Positions 1 through 8,004 of a stretch of DNA of 64,000 nt are shown in pieces. The stretch is from contig JAILWQ010000006.1 in the NCBI GenBank assembly GCA_025698865.1, positions 1-64,000 of the forward strand, given 5' to 3'. How positions within the stretch are numbered: the stretch's first letter is position 1; each line of letters starts with the position of its first letter. Under the pieces are notes generated by a model. The model ran no database searches, was not told the DNA's origin, and saw only the letters and a program-made list of their open reading frames with translations. A program made the position numbers and the translations under genes. The stretch is from Erythrobacter sp. (GTDB lineage: Bacteria; Pseudomonadota; Alphaproteobacteria; Sphingomonadales; Sphingomonadaceae).

Positions 1-61
1 CCGCCTCGACCTCCTTCAGTACGCCAATGATCTGCTCTTCTGAAAACCTCGTTCTCTTCAT
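1..61 (-). CDS. IS3-family transposase OrfA, 5' fragment (window edge)
   Basis: The first 20 codons read MKRTRFSEEQIIGVLKEVEA. This is the characteristic N-terminus of IS3-family OrfA, a helix-turn-helix protein that binds the element ends and is normally joined to the DDE transposase OrfB by programmed frameshifting. The ATG is at 59-61 on the minus strand and is preceded by the IS leader. Only the start is visible, and the rest lies left of the window. Confidence 0.75.
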   Translation of the reverse strand, partial: MKRTRFSEEQIIGVLKEVEA

Positions 62-122
62 CTCGTCCGTCCTTCTGTCAGGGCCGGACTCTAATCGAGA
101 CTGGAGGAAAATCAGGGGGTCA
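1..122 (-). mobile_element. IS3-family insertion sequence, one end only
   Basis: The sequence from the left window edge to about 122 reads as the terminal part of an IS3-family element on the minus strand. Its end is a TGACCCCCTGATTTTCC-type terminus starting with TG, as IS3-family ends do. It is followed by a short leader and an OrfA start. The element interrupts the histidine kinase gene at 122. The other end and the OrfB/DDE part lie outside the window, so the target duplication cannot be checked. Confidence 0.75.
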
Positions 123-1524
123 CGTCACGGACCATGGAAAGACCTAGACCGGTGCCTTTGCCGACCTCCTTCGTTGTAAAGAACGGATCCATTGCTCGGG
201 CTTGAGTATCGGCATCCATGCCTTCGCCCGTGTCTCTGACCGATAGTTCGACAAGAGTTTCGCCATCTCCTTCCGGCGCAACTTCAGTTGCAGTGATCAC
301 GATATTGCCGCCATTCGGCATCGCGTCCCGCGCATTAACTACCAGGTTCATGACCGCCAACTCGATCTGGGCCGCGTCGGCAGTAACAAGTGACAGATGC
401 TTGGGGAAATTTCTATGGATTGAAATGTTCGGTCCGATCGTGCGCTGAAGGAGTTCCGTCATTCCGTTGACGGACGCCTTCAAGTCCACTGACTCTAATT
501 TTAATTCCTGCTTTCTTGCGAACGCGAGCATTCGTTGGGTCAGGGTCGCCCCTCGCTCTGCTGCGTGCGCCGCATTGCTCAGAAAATCATCGGCGTTTTC
601 TCCCTTTTCGATCCGACGCCTGGCCAGCCTTATGCTGCTCAAAATCGCGGCTAGAATGTTATTGAAGTCATGGGCTACGCCTCCAGTAAGCTGGCCGATT
701 GCCTCCATCTTTTGTGATTGGAAAAATTGCTCACGAGAGGCGTCAAGTTCCTCCTGCGCTAACTTGCGTTCGGTTAGATCTCGGGTGATCTTGGTGAAGC
801 CCTTCAATTCGCCATCGTCGCCGCGTATCGGATCAATCACCACGCTCGCCCAGAAGCGACTGCCATCTTTGCGTTTACGCCAGCCTTCGGCCTCGAAGCG
901 ACCGTCCGTCCTGGCCTTTTCGAGTGCCTGCTCGGGAATGCCTGCTTCAAGGTCCTTTGCGGTATAAAAGCGTGAGAAATGACGTCCGATGATCTCTTCG
1001 GCTTTGTAGCCTTTGAACCTTTCGGCTCCAGCGTTCCAACTCGACACCTTCCCCGTCGGATCGAGCATATAAATTGCGTAATCTGTTACCCCTTGGACAA
1101 GCAGTCGAAATCGCTCCTCGCTTTCCCGCAAGGCAAGCTCAGCAGCCCTCCTTTCCGACAAATCCCTGGTGCTTTTTGCGAAACCAATGTGTTCGCCATT
1201 TTCCTCGAAGATCGGTTCGATTGCCGCGTTAGCCCAGAAGCGGCTGCCATCTTTGCGTACCCGCCAACCTTCTGCTTCATACTGACCTTCTTTCAGAGCC
1301 AGATGAAGCGCCCGGTCTGGCAGTGTTCGATCGCGGTCCTCGTCAGTATAGAAGCGAGAGAAGTGCTGGCCGATAATTTCATCGGCCTTATAGCCTTTCA
1401 GGCGCTCTGCTCCCGGGTTCCAACTTTTTACGACCCCTTCGCGATCGAGCATATAGATCGCATAATCCTTGATACTCTTGATGAGCAGCTCAGCGTGCTC
1501 GCCCACTTTTGACAGCCCAGTCAT
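112..1524 (-). pseudogene. Double-PAS sensor histidine kinase truncated by an IS element
   Basis: The 470-residue product has two very similar PAS domains (about 8-130 and 138-258), each with a GYKA-EIIG-HFSRFYT core and a PAC-like end. A HisKA domain follows with the phospho-acceptor H of VAHDFNN near 285. The HATPase domain has an N box (NLVVNARDAM, about 393), G1 (DTGEGM, about 431), F box (DPFFTTK) and G2 (GKGTGLGLSM, about 456-465). The reading frame then runs into the IS end and stops after two IS-encoded residues, so the last ATPase strands and any receiver domain are missing. The near-identical PAS domains suggest an internal duplication. No cognate response regulator is in view. It is probably inactive as a kinase. 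Confidence 0.85.
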
Positions 1525-1777
1525 CGTTGTGAATACCCCAATGCGACTAACTCACCTCTGTTCTGCTTCGTTCCGTAGAGGACCTGAACTGAGCCCTCGG
1601 TTCCTAATTTTCTAGCGGTAAATTAACAAGAAGGCGAAGGGTAGCCACCCGCTACGACAAAACCAGGGAGTCCTACCTGGGCTTCGTCGCGCTGGCCTCA
1701 GTGAAACTCTGGATACCCTTTGTCCACGAAGCCTAGAAAATCCGACAACTAGGATCCGCGACAGAAACTCAAAGCGT

Positions 1778-1805
1778 AAAAATATCAAAAATCTCTGATA
1801 TTTTT
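1778..1805 (-). terminator. AT-rich perfect hairpin, terminator-like
   Basis: AAAAATATCA at 1778-1787 pairs perfectly with TGATATTTTT at 1796-1805 around an 8-nt loop. In minus orientation the stem ends in a T tract, and it lies downstream of the HUH gene. It could end transcription of that gene or, being symmetric, act in both directions. A role as a recognition structure for the neighbouring HUH protein is also possible but is speculation. Confidence 0.45.
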
Positions 1806-1824
1806 GAAAGCGGCGGCCTAATAG

Positions 1825-1846
1825 CAAATGCGCCTTCGCGCATTTG
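1825..1846. repeat. 9-bp stem, 4-nt loop hairpin beside the HUH gene
   Basis: CAAATGCGC at 1825-1833 pairs perfectly with GCGCATTTG at 1838-1846 around the tetraloop CTTC. There is no T tract in either direction within a few bases, so it does not look like an ordinary terminator. It lies 24 bp past the stop codon of the HUH gene. HUH endonucleases commonly recognise such hairpins, so it is a candidate substrate. Confidence 0.5.
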
Positions 1847-1869
1847 GGACGACGATTTTTTTATTTTTG

Positions 1870-2571
1870 TCATATTTCTAATATTCTATTTAAGTCGTAC
1901 TTTTTGAATTTTTTGTAGTAGGATTTTCGTTTTTTCGGAAGCGGGTCAAAGCCTGCTTGTCTTTTTCTTTTTCGAGCAGTTGGCCCTAGCGACCTTGAGA
2001 TAATGATGCGGCGATGGTTTATAGGCCCCTGCGGCCTATGGTTGAGGTGAAGCTTCTTCGCAAAAGGGGGGTCTATTCCCTTCGCAAGGTAACGTATTAC
2101 CGCCGGAGAATTTCTAATTCGCCCCATTTTTATAAGCTGAGGAGGAGCGACACCAAATTCTCGTTGATATTGGCGTCGGAGAAAGTAATTCAATCGCTCG
2201 CATTTTTCAATCGGCCAACGAACCATCCAATGAACATGGAAGGGGCCATAGTGTCGCTTTCCAGTTGTAGAGATTGTAGGCGGAAATTCGAATACTGCGA
2301 TCGCATCGAAAGGTGAATGCTTTCGCGCATCCTTAACCATGGTGTTCCAACGTCGCTGCGTGTTGCCCCAGAATTTCTTTCTGAATACGTCGTAAGGACG
2401 TTCACCTGACCTGCTCGACTTGGGAAATTTGATCGTAATGAAGATATTCAAAGGCCGTCTTGCGGCGTAGGCATAGCGCTCTGCGTGAAGGATCGACAGC
2501 GCACTTTCCGGCCTAAGGCAAGTTCCCTTTGGCAGCCGCTTTACGAAGGGTTCGCGGTCCTTTAGATTCAT
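1870..2571 (-). CDS. Rep-like HUH endonuclease family protein
   Basis: The 233-residue protein carries the three ordered motifs of rolling-circle HUH nucleases: a hydrophobic strand FITIKF (about 46-51), the metal-binding HxH core in GPFHVHWMVRWP (about 112-123), and a YxxK-type nucleophile motif in VIRYLAKG. The C-terminal end of the conserved part, ISRSLGPTARKR, resembles a family of hypothetical alphaproteobacterial proteins with a HVHxLxH core that I associate with mobile DNA. The tail is Lys/Arg rich. Such enzymes nick DNA through a 5'-phosphotyrosine. Local base composition is AT-rich compared with the core chromosome, and strong hairpins follow the stop. No partner replication or mobilisation gene is visible. 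The fold assignment is by motif only. Confidence 0.6.
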   Translation of the reverse strand: MNLKDREPFVKRLPKGTCLRPESALSILHAERYAYAARRPLNIFITIKFPKSSRSGERPYDVFRKKFWGNTQRRWNTMVKDARKHSPFDAIAVFEFPPTISTTGKRHYGPFHVHWMVRWPIEKCERLNYFLRRQYQREFGVAPPQLIKMGRIRNSPAVIRYLAKGIDPPFAKKLHLNHRPQGPINHRRIIISRSLGPTARKRKRQAGFDPLPKKRKSYYKKFKKYDLNRILEI

Positions 2572-2776
2572 GCCTTAATGGGTAGCTGGAAGTTACTACG
2601 ATATTCTTAATTTACAAGATGTTGCACGCAAACCGTAGGTAGTGCGCCCCCTGTTCGGGATTCCCCTATGGGGAGGGGTCTGAAGTTTGAATTACGCCTA
2701 TAATGATTTCACGATTGCGGCCACAAAAAAGGGGCCCCACCGCAGCAGGACCCAAAATTTTGAGCTAGCCGATCAT

Positions 2777-3960
2777 CTAGTCGGCGAAAGCCAGCTGCAG
2801 CAACCGCTCGGTAAACGCTCGCGCTCCCTGCTTGTAGGCGAGCGCACCCCAGTCCTGCCAGCGATCGACCCGCTCGTTCATCCAGTAAAGCATGCGGTCG
2901 CGTGCGTGGCTGTCCGGGAACAGCATCGACCACAAGACACGAGTGAGCGGGATGTTCGGGCCCAGCCCTACCCCTGCCAGCACGATGGCCGGTTGCTGTG
3001 CGAGATCCTGGCGGATCAACCGATATTGCAAATGGCGAGTGAGCTGCTCCTGCGCTCCCAGTATATTCCGCAGTTCCTGTTCGCGATCGTCCGCGGCTAG
3101 ACCGCGATAGGATCGAAGTGTCGGCAAGCCGATCGTGAGCGGCGCAGCGTCGGGACTGCGGGTCGATGCCAGCATCAGCAGGATTGCATGGCCTTCGGGT
3201 GACAGCTGCGAGTCCGAAGAGCCGTAGGAGAGCAGCCTGTGGCCGATAAGCCAGGCCATGTAGTGTCGCTGCCCCTCCCAGCTGCCGAAGAGATCGATCG
3301 CGCTTTCCTCGATGGGCACGGTGCGGCGCTCCATGGTGGCGAGGATCGCGAGCAGGAACTCGAGCTCCTTGTTGCGATCATCGTCGCGGATGATTGTACC
3401 CATGCCGAGGCGCGCTTCCCAGAAGTACTCGCGCACGGAGTTCCAGCGGTTTCCATCGTGATCGACAAGGCGCGTATCCATTGGGTGCGGAACCATTGTC
3501 GAAGGTGCTCGAGCTCTTCCTCAGTCTCAGTTTCCTGAACGAACCCGAGGGACGCTTGCGGCGCGATCCCCAGACCAGGCGTCGTCAGCTCGCAGTTTCC
3601 AAGGAGCGCATTCGAAGGCCCTAACACAACCGATTGTGCCGGCGGCAGCGCAGCCTGCCTAATCTGCGCTCCTTCGAGAATCGAACAGAGTTGACGACAA
3701 AGCGCGCGTGTTTCGAGGGCATTGCGACGCTGCCGATCGTTTTGCGCTCCCGACAGTTCCTGATGCGATGTCCCAGCACCGAGAAGGAGACGCTGCAGAC
3801 GGTTACCTGAATTCCGGGGGAACGCCGCGGACGCTCCGAATATGGAGACGCCGCCCGTGAGGATATCGAACTCGCCCTTCGCCGCGCGAAGCCGATCAAT
3901 GACCCGCTCGCTTCCTGTATTCGAAATTATACGCAAGCTAAACCCCAAAAACGCGAACAA
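2777..3960 (-). pseudogene. Frameshifted gene for an uncharacterised membrane-anchored protein
   Basis: Two overlapping frames appear to be one gene. The first (from about 3960) begins with a hydrophobic stretch containing LFAFLGF and runs to ...EELEHLRQWFRTQ near 3490. The second continues as MDTRLVDHDGNRW and reads to 2777, ending LLQLAFAD. Each frame degenerates into Ser/Arg-rich sequence beyond the junction, which supports a single-base shift near 3480-3500. The restored product would be about 390 residues: an N-terminal membrane anchor followed by a soluble helical domain. No ATG is found at the start; TTG at 3958-3960 or an upstream CTG are possible. I do not recognise the family. It lies in the genomic island. 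Confidence 0.55.
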
Positions 3961-4216
3961 TATTAGTGACGCCAGCCAAGCTCTACGGCACCATGTCGAT
4001 CTTCACTCTAAATTCTTCGCAGAGTATCCGTGCTACGAATGGGAACGCAAAAGCGGGCATACCGAGTCATCGCTTAACGATAAGGATCACATCGATGCCT
4101 GCATTACATACCTTCTTTCCCGGATTGAAAAAATACGATCACATCGACTTTCCCACCGCCCATCCCATCAGCTATCTATGAACGCGAGCAAACAAATAAA
4201 TCTTTATAAAAAGGCG

Positions 4217-4934
4217 TCAGCTACAACTCACCTCTGCAATCTGCTCATAGCTATCATTAAAGATCACCACCGATTCTAGGTTTCCATAAACCATAGGCTC
4301 ACTCCAGACGCCGCTGTCCCAAGCTATAATTATCTCTTTGTTAAACTCATTAAGTAAGTCCCCAGAAAAAGACCTGATAGAAAACTTAATGAACATAAAG
4401 CTCTGAGAAAAATTTAGTTTTTGCGCCTCTTGTGGACTCATCTGGACTGAAAGAGCACAATCACGTGTAGCGATGAAAATCGCTTCCTGAGCACCGCCAT
4501 CGCTTTTAGCGATCGGCCAAAGTTGCTCGTATTGCGAATCTCAATATTCCTGAGCGAACTCTAAATTCAGGGAGCCCATCGCTTCAAAATTGTAGGTAGC
4601 GATCCCACTATCGGCATCGTATCGCCACCTATGGGGTTCAGAGATTACTGCTGCAACCCAATCGGTGTCACCATATTTGGCATCTAGTCCTTCGAGCCTT
4701 CGAGTGTAGGCTTCTGTATTTTCGTAATCGCTTTTATTGAGGTTAGATATGTCTTCCTTAAGGTCCGATACCTCAAGAATTTCCCCCCCCCACCTCCTTT
4801 GCCATTGTCTCAATGGGGCTGGTCCACTCTGCAGTATTGGTAGAGTTAATTGCCACTGCCTGATTTTGAGGATCTTCCGAGCAGGCCGCGAGGCTCGTTA
4901 CCCAAAACCCAAGCATAAAAAGTTTAAGTTGCAA
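4217..4934 (-). pseudogene. Broken lipoprotein gene (9-G tract frameshift plus in-frame stop)
   Basis: An AGGAGG ribosome-binding site at 4940-4945 precedes a TTG start at 4932-4934. The frame gives a short signal peptide with lipobox SLAAC, then goes out of frame at a run of nine G (plus-strand C run 4783-4791). With eight G the frame would continue as EILEVSDLKEDISNL. It then meets a TGA at 4541-4543, and the same frame stays open to 4217 with ordinary-looking protein sequence (DSQYEQLWPIAKSDGGAQEA onward). The restored lipoprotein would be about 240 residues. The family is not recognised. Two independent lesions argue for decay in the island. Confidence 0.6.
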
Positions 4935-5374
4935 CCTACCCTCCTATTGTAATGAGACAAATCCCCGGCATTTCTCCAGCTAGGGTAAGAACTCTGTAGG
5001 TTTATTGCGCACTAGCGGGGGTGACGCAATGTGCTGACTAACAGTGTCCGCAGGAAGTGATGACGCGAGCCATACCCTTGTCCTTTTCGGGGCTGCACGC
5101 CGTCGGCGTCGCGTGGTCCAGGGACAAGCGCAGGCGATCTCAGCCAGAGTTTGCCAACCGAGCTGTAAACTTGAGCTATTTTGAACATGGTGGCTGAGGT
5201 TGTGGAGCGATGTTCGGATGCACTGGACACCCATACAGAAGCCCTGCACAAGAGGCAGGCAATACTGCAAAACCCGCGGAAATCTGCAGTTGTGGTTGAG
5301 AGCTATTCTGGGTTCGAATCCTGTCTCCCCGACCATCCGATACACGGCACGCCATGCGGGAGGCGAGGACTGCA
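4935..5374. other. Non-coding end of the genomic island
   Basis: No supported gene is seen. The left part holds the ribosome-binding site and presumed promoter of the lipoprotein pseudogene (minus strand). The middle shows no clear structure. At 5311-5335 lies the tRNA 3'-end copy described as the attachment site, and the last 40 bp contain the ribosome-binding site of the MATE gene. Confidence 0.6.
5311..5335 (+). other. tRNA 3'-end remnant, probable att site of a genomic island
   Basis: The 25 nt from GGTTCGAATCC to CCCCGACCA form half of a T arm with the GGTTCGAATCC loop, the acceptor 3' strand CTCCCCG, discriminator A and CCA. No matching 5' acceptor strand (CGGGGAG), D arm or anticodon arm precedes it, so it is not a working tRNA gene. 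C1-G72-type acceptor ends with ACCA are typical of tRNA-Pro. This is the usual footprint left at the far end of an element that integrated into a tRNA 3' end. Core genes begin 40 bp further on. Confidence 0.65.
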
Positions 5375-6730
5375 ATGATGAGCCGACCTGCCCCCGCTCC
5401 CTCGCTTGAAACCCGCGCGATCTGGGCGATCGCCTTGCCCGCCATGGTGACCAACGTCGCGACCGCGCTGATCGGGCTCGGGGACATGTGGATCGTCGGG
5501 CGGCTCGACGATGCGGCGACGCAGGGCGCGGTCGATATCGGCGCGCGGCTGTTCGCGGTGCTGTTCACCGTGATGAACTTCCTCAAGACCGGCACGACGG
5601 GGCTGGTGGCGCAGGACGGGACCCGCGCGACGGCTTCGGGCACTGGCGGCTGCGGCGCGGCCCAGGCGGCAACGCTGGTGCGCGGGCTCGCGATCGGGCT
5701 CTCGGTCGCCGTGGTCCTGCTGGTGCTGAAACCCGTGCTGCTGCCCTTCCTGCTCGAGGCGCTGGGCGCGCAGGGTGCCGTGCTCGATGCGGCACGGGTC
5801 TATGCAAGCATCCGCTACTGGACGGCGCCTGCTGTGATGGCGAATCTGGCGCTGGTGGGCTTTCTCGTCGGGCGGCGGCGGATGACGGCGGTGCTGGTGT
5901 TCGAAGTCGCCTACAATCTTCTCAATGTCGGGCTTGGCCTGTGGTTCGTGCTCGACCTCGGCTGGGGCATCGCAGGCATCGGCTGGTCGAGCTTCATTGC
6001 CGAATACGCCAAGCTGCTCGCGGTCGGCCTGTTCGTCATGCGCGGGGAGACGGGGCGCGCGGTGACGGCGGCGGCGCGTGATCGGGGCACACTCGCCTGG
6101 GCACGGCTGCGCCCCTTCCTCTCGGTCAATCGCGACCTGTTCCTGCGGACCGTCATCCTGACCGTCGCGCTGGCGTCGCTCACCCGGCTTTCGGCGGATA
6201 GGGGCGCGGTCGTCCTCGCCGCCAACGGGATCTATTACCAGATGTTCGTGCTGATCGCCCTGCTGCTCGACGGGTTCGAGAACGCCGCGCAGGTCCTCAA
6301 TGGCGAGCGTGCCGGCGCCGGCGATCGAGTTGGTTTCCTCGGCTATCTGCGCGCCATCCTGATCCGCGGCATGGGCGCGGCCTTGCTGGTGTCGCTGCTC
6401 GTCGCGCTGTTCGCCGGTCCGGTTCTGGACAGCTTCGCCGCGACCCTAGCCGTCGCCGAACTGGCGCGCGAGCATCGCATCTGGCTGGTGCTGATGCCGG
6501 TCGCCGGAGTTGCCGCCTTCGTCTTCGACGGCGCCTTCGTCGGCGCGAGCTGGACGCGCGCCTTGCTGGGATCGATGGTGGCCGCGACGGCGGTCTATGC
6601 CGCGTCGCTATGGATCAGCCGCGACTGGGGCAATGACGGGCTGTGGTTTTCCTTCGTCCTGTTCCTCGCCATCCGCGCGGTGTTCCAGGCCGTGCTCGTG
6701 CGCCGGCTGGCCTCGCGAACCTTCGCCTGA
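5375..6730 (+). CDS. MATE-family efflux transporter
   Basis: The 451-residue polytopic membrane protein begins with the MATE hallmark IWAIALPAMVTNVATALIGLGD and has about 12 hydrophobic segments in two homologous halves. MATE/DinF-like proteins export organic cations or drugs in exchange for Na+ or H+. The substrate here is unknown. The ATG at 5375 (or 5378) is chosen over an upstream ATG at 5354 because GGAGGCGAGG lies at the right distance before it. It is the first core gene after the island boundary. Its stop abuts the stop of the convergent diguanylate cyclase gene. Confidence 0.85.
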   Translation: MMSRPAPAPSLETRAIWAIALPAMVTNVATALIGLGDMWIVGRLDDAATQGAVDIGARLFAVLFTVMNFLKTGTTGLVAQDGTRATASGTGGCGAAQAATLVRGLAIGLSVAVVLLVLKPVLLPFLLEALGAQGAVLDAARVYASIRYWTAPAVMANLALVGFLVGRRRMTAVLVFEVAYNLLNVGLGLWFVLDLGWGIAGIGWSSFIAEYAKLLAVGLFVMRGETGRAVTAAARDRGTLAWARLRPFLSVNRDLFLRTVILTVALASLTRLSADRGAVVLAANGIYYQMFVLIALLLDGFENAAQVLNGERAGAGDRVGFLGYLRAILIRGMGAALLVSLLVALFAGPVLDSFAATLAVAELAREHRIWLVLMPVAGVAAFVFDGAFVGASWTRALLGSMVAATAVYAASLWISRDWGNDGLWFSFVLFLAIRAVFQAVLVRRLASRTFA

Positions 6731-7918
6731 TCAGGCGACGCGGCGCGCTTCGGCGATTTCGGCGACCGGAGTTTGCGGCGTGGGAGCCTCCACCCGGTCG
6801 CGCCCATTGGCCTTGGCGCGGTAGAGCGCGGCGTCGGCGCGCGCGAAGAGACGACCGTAGCCCTCCCCCTCGTTGCATTCGGCAACGCCGAAACTGGCAG
6901 TCAGGCGCATCCCGTCCGACATGCCGTCTATCTCCGCCTGCGCGAAGCTGCAGCGGATGCGCTCGGCCAGCCGGACGGCTTCGTTGTCGGTGCAATCCCA
7001 CGCAAGGATGCAGAACTCCTCGCCGCCGATCCGGCCCACCCGATCCCCCTCGCGCACGGCCTCGGCGAGCAGGGCGCCGAACGCGGCGATCGCCCGGTCG
7101 CCGACCTGATGGCCCCACATGTCGTTGACGCGCTTGAAATGGTCGATGTCGGCGACGATCGCGGCCACCGGCACCTTGTTCGCCCGCGCATTCTCGAGCA
7201 GGGCGACCGCATCCCGCTCGAACGCCCGGCGCGACATCAGACCGGTGAGCCCGTCCGCTTCGGACTTGGTCTTCACATCGGCGATGTGATCCCACACGCA
7301 GGCGGCCAGGATCGCCATGGCCAGCATCAACGACCAGATGGCGAGGTTGAGCGTCACGATCGCGAAGAACCGCGTCTCGCGATATTCGGTGGACGTCACC
7401 GCCCCCTCAACAATCGCCGCAAGGTATGGCTGGAGGAAGAACTGCGCCGCGCTCAGGGCGAACATCCACACCAGCAGACGATCCATCGGGCGCTTGCTGG
7501 ATCCGCGAGCGAGCGTCTGCGTCCCCAGCGCCAGGATCAGCCCATATCCGGTGTTTCCCGCGATGATCCGCGGCATGTGGTCCTCGGCCTGGCTGGTCAG
7601 CACCACGATGATGGCGAAACCTGCGGTGATGATCGCTCCGGTCATCAGCGAATAGTGCGAGCCGACCCGTTCGCACACGCCCCACATCAGGCAGGCGAGC
7701 GAGGCGGAGATCAGCACGTGCATGACCAGGGTCGGCAGCACGCCGTCCGGATCGGGATTAAAGTGAAAGGAGATATATGCGGCCGACATGATGACGAAGG
7801 CCACGGCGAGCTTCGCCGTGTGCCGCTTCGTCCGATCGCCGAGACACAGCGCGCCAAACGCCGCGGCAAAGATCAGCGCGATCGCCGGATTGACCAACTG
7901 TAATATCTGGCTCTGCAT
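6731..7918 (-). CDS. Membrane-bound GGDEF diguanylate cyclase
   Basis: The 395-residue protein has an N-terminal region of about six hydrophobic helices (residues about 5-210) acting as a membrane sensor, followed by a complete GGDEF domain. The active-site loop is GGEEF. An RxxD inhibitory site (REGD) sits five residues before it, so product feedback by cyclic di-GMP is expected. LTGLMSRRAF marks the domain start and ADAALYRAKANGRD its end. No phosphodiesterase EAL domain is attached. It would make c-di-GMP at the inner membrane and so influence motility and adhesion. It is convergent with the MATE gene and has its own upstream region. Confidence 0.9.
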   Translation of the reverse strand: MQSQILQLVNPAIALIFAAAFGALCLGDRTKRHTAKLAVAFVIMSAAYISFHFNPDPDGVLPTLVMHVLISASLACLMWGVCERVGSHYSLMTGAIITAGFAIIVVLTSQAEDHMPRIIAGNTGYGLILALGTQTLARGSSKRPMDRLLVWMFALSAAQFFLQPYLAAIVEGAVTSTEYRETRFFAIVTLNLAIWSLMLAMAILAACVWDHIADVKTKSEADGLTGLMSRRAFERDAVALLENARANKVPVAAIVADIDHFKRVNDMWGHQVGDRAIAAFGALLAEAVREGDRVGRIGGEEFCILAWDCTDNEAVRLAERIRCSFAQAEIDGMSDGMRLTASFGVAECNEGEGYGRLFARADAALYRAKANGRDRVEAPTPQTPVAEIAEARRVA

Positions 7919-8004
7919 GGCGAGTGCCGCCCCCCTGGGACTCGCTAGAGCACAGAAACGTTAATTCTGCATTGTATCGAATCGCAATCGCCCAGAAATT
8001 GGCA

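Larger units (their letters stand above)
1525..1869. other. Gene-free stretch with a hairpin cluster
   Basis: No convincing coding sequence is seen. The stretch must contain the promoter of the kinase (right-hand side in minus orientation) and the 3' flank of the HUH gene. Small inverted repeats are concentrated here: GTAGC/GCTAC at 1641-1655, CCAGG/CCTGG at 1663-1680, and the two strong hairpins listed separately at 1778-1805 and 1825-1846. Confidence 0.6.

Noticed and set aside
3842-4279. Plus-strand frame of 145 codons in the island
   Set aside because: It overlaps the frameshifted gene and the lipoprotein pseudogene. It has no ribosome-binding site or recognisable motif.
4541-4543. TGA read as selenocysteine in the lipoprotein gene
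   Set aside because: No SECIS-like hairpin is evident after it, and the gene has a separate frameshift, so decay is simpler.
5230-5340. Complete tRNA gene ending at 5335
   Set aside because: Only the 3' quarter is present. No pairing 5' acceptor strand, D arm or anticodon arm can be built.
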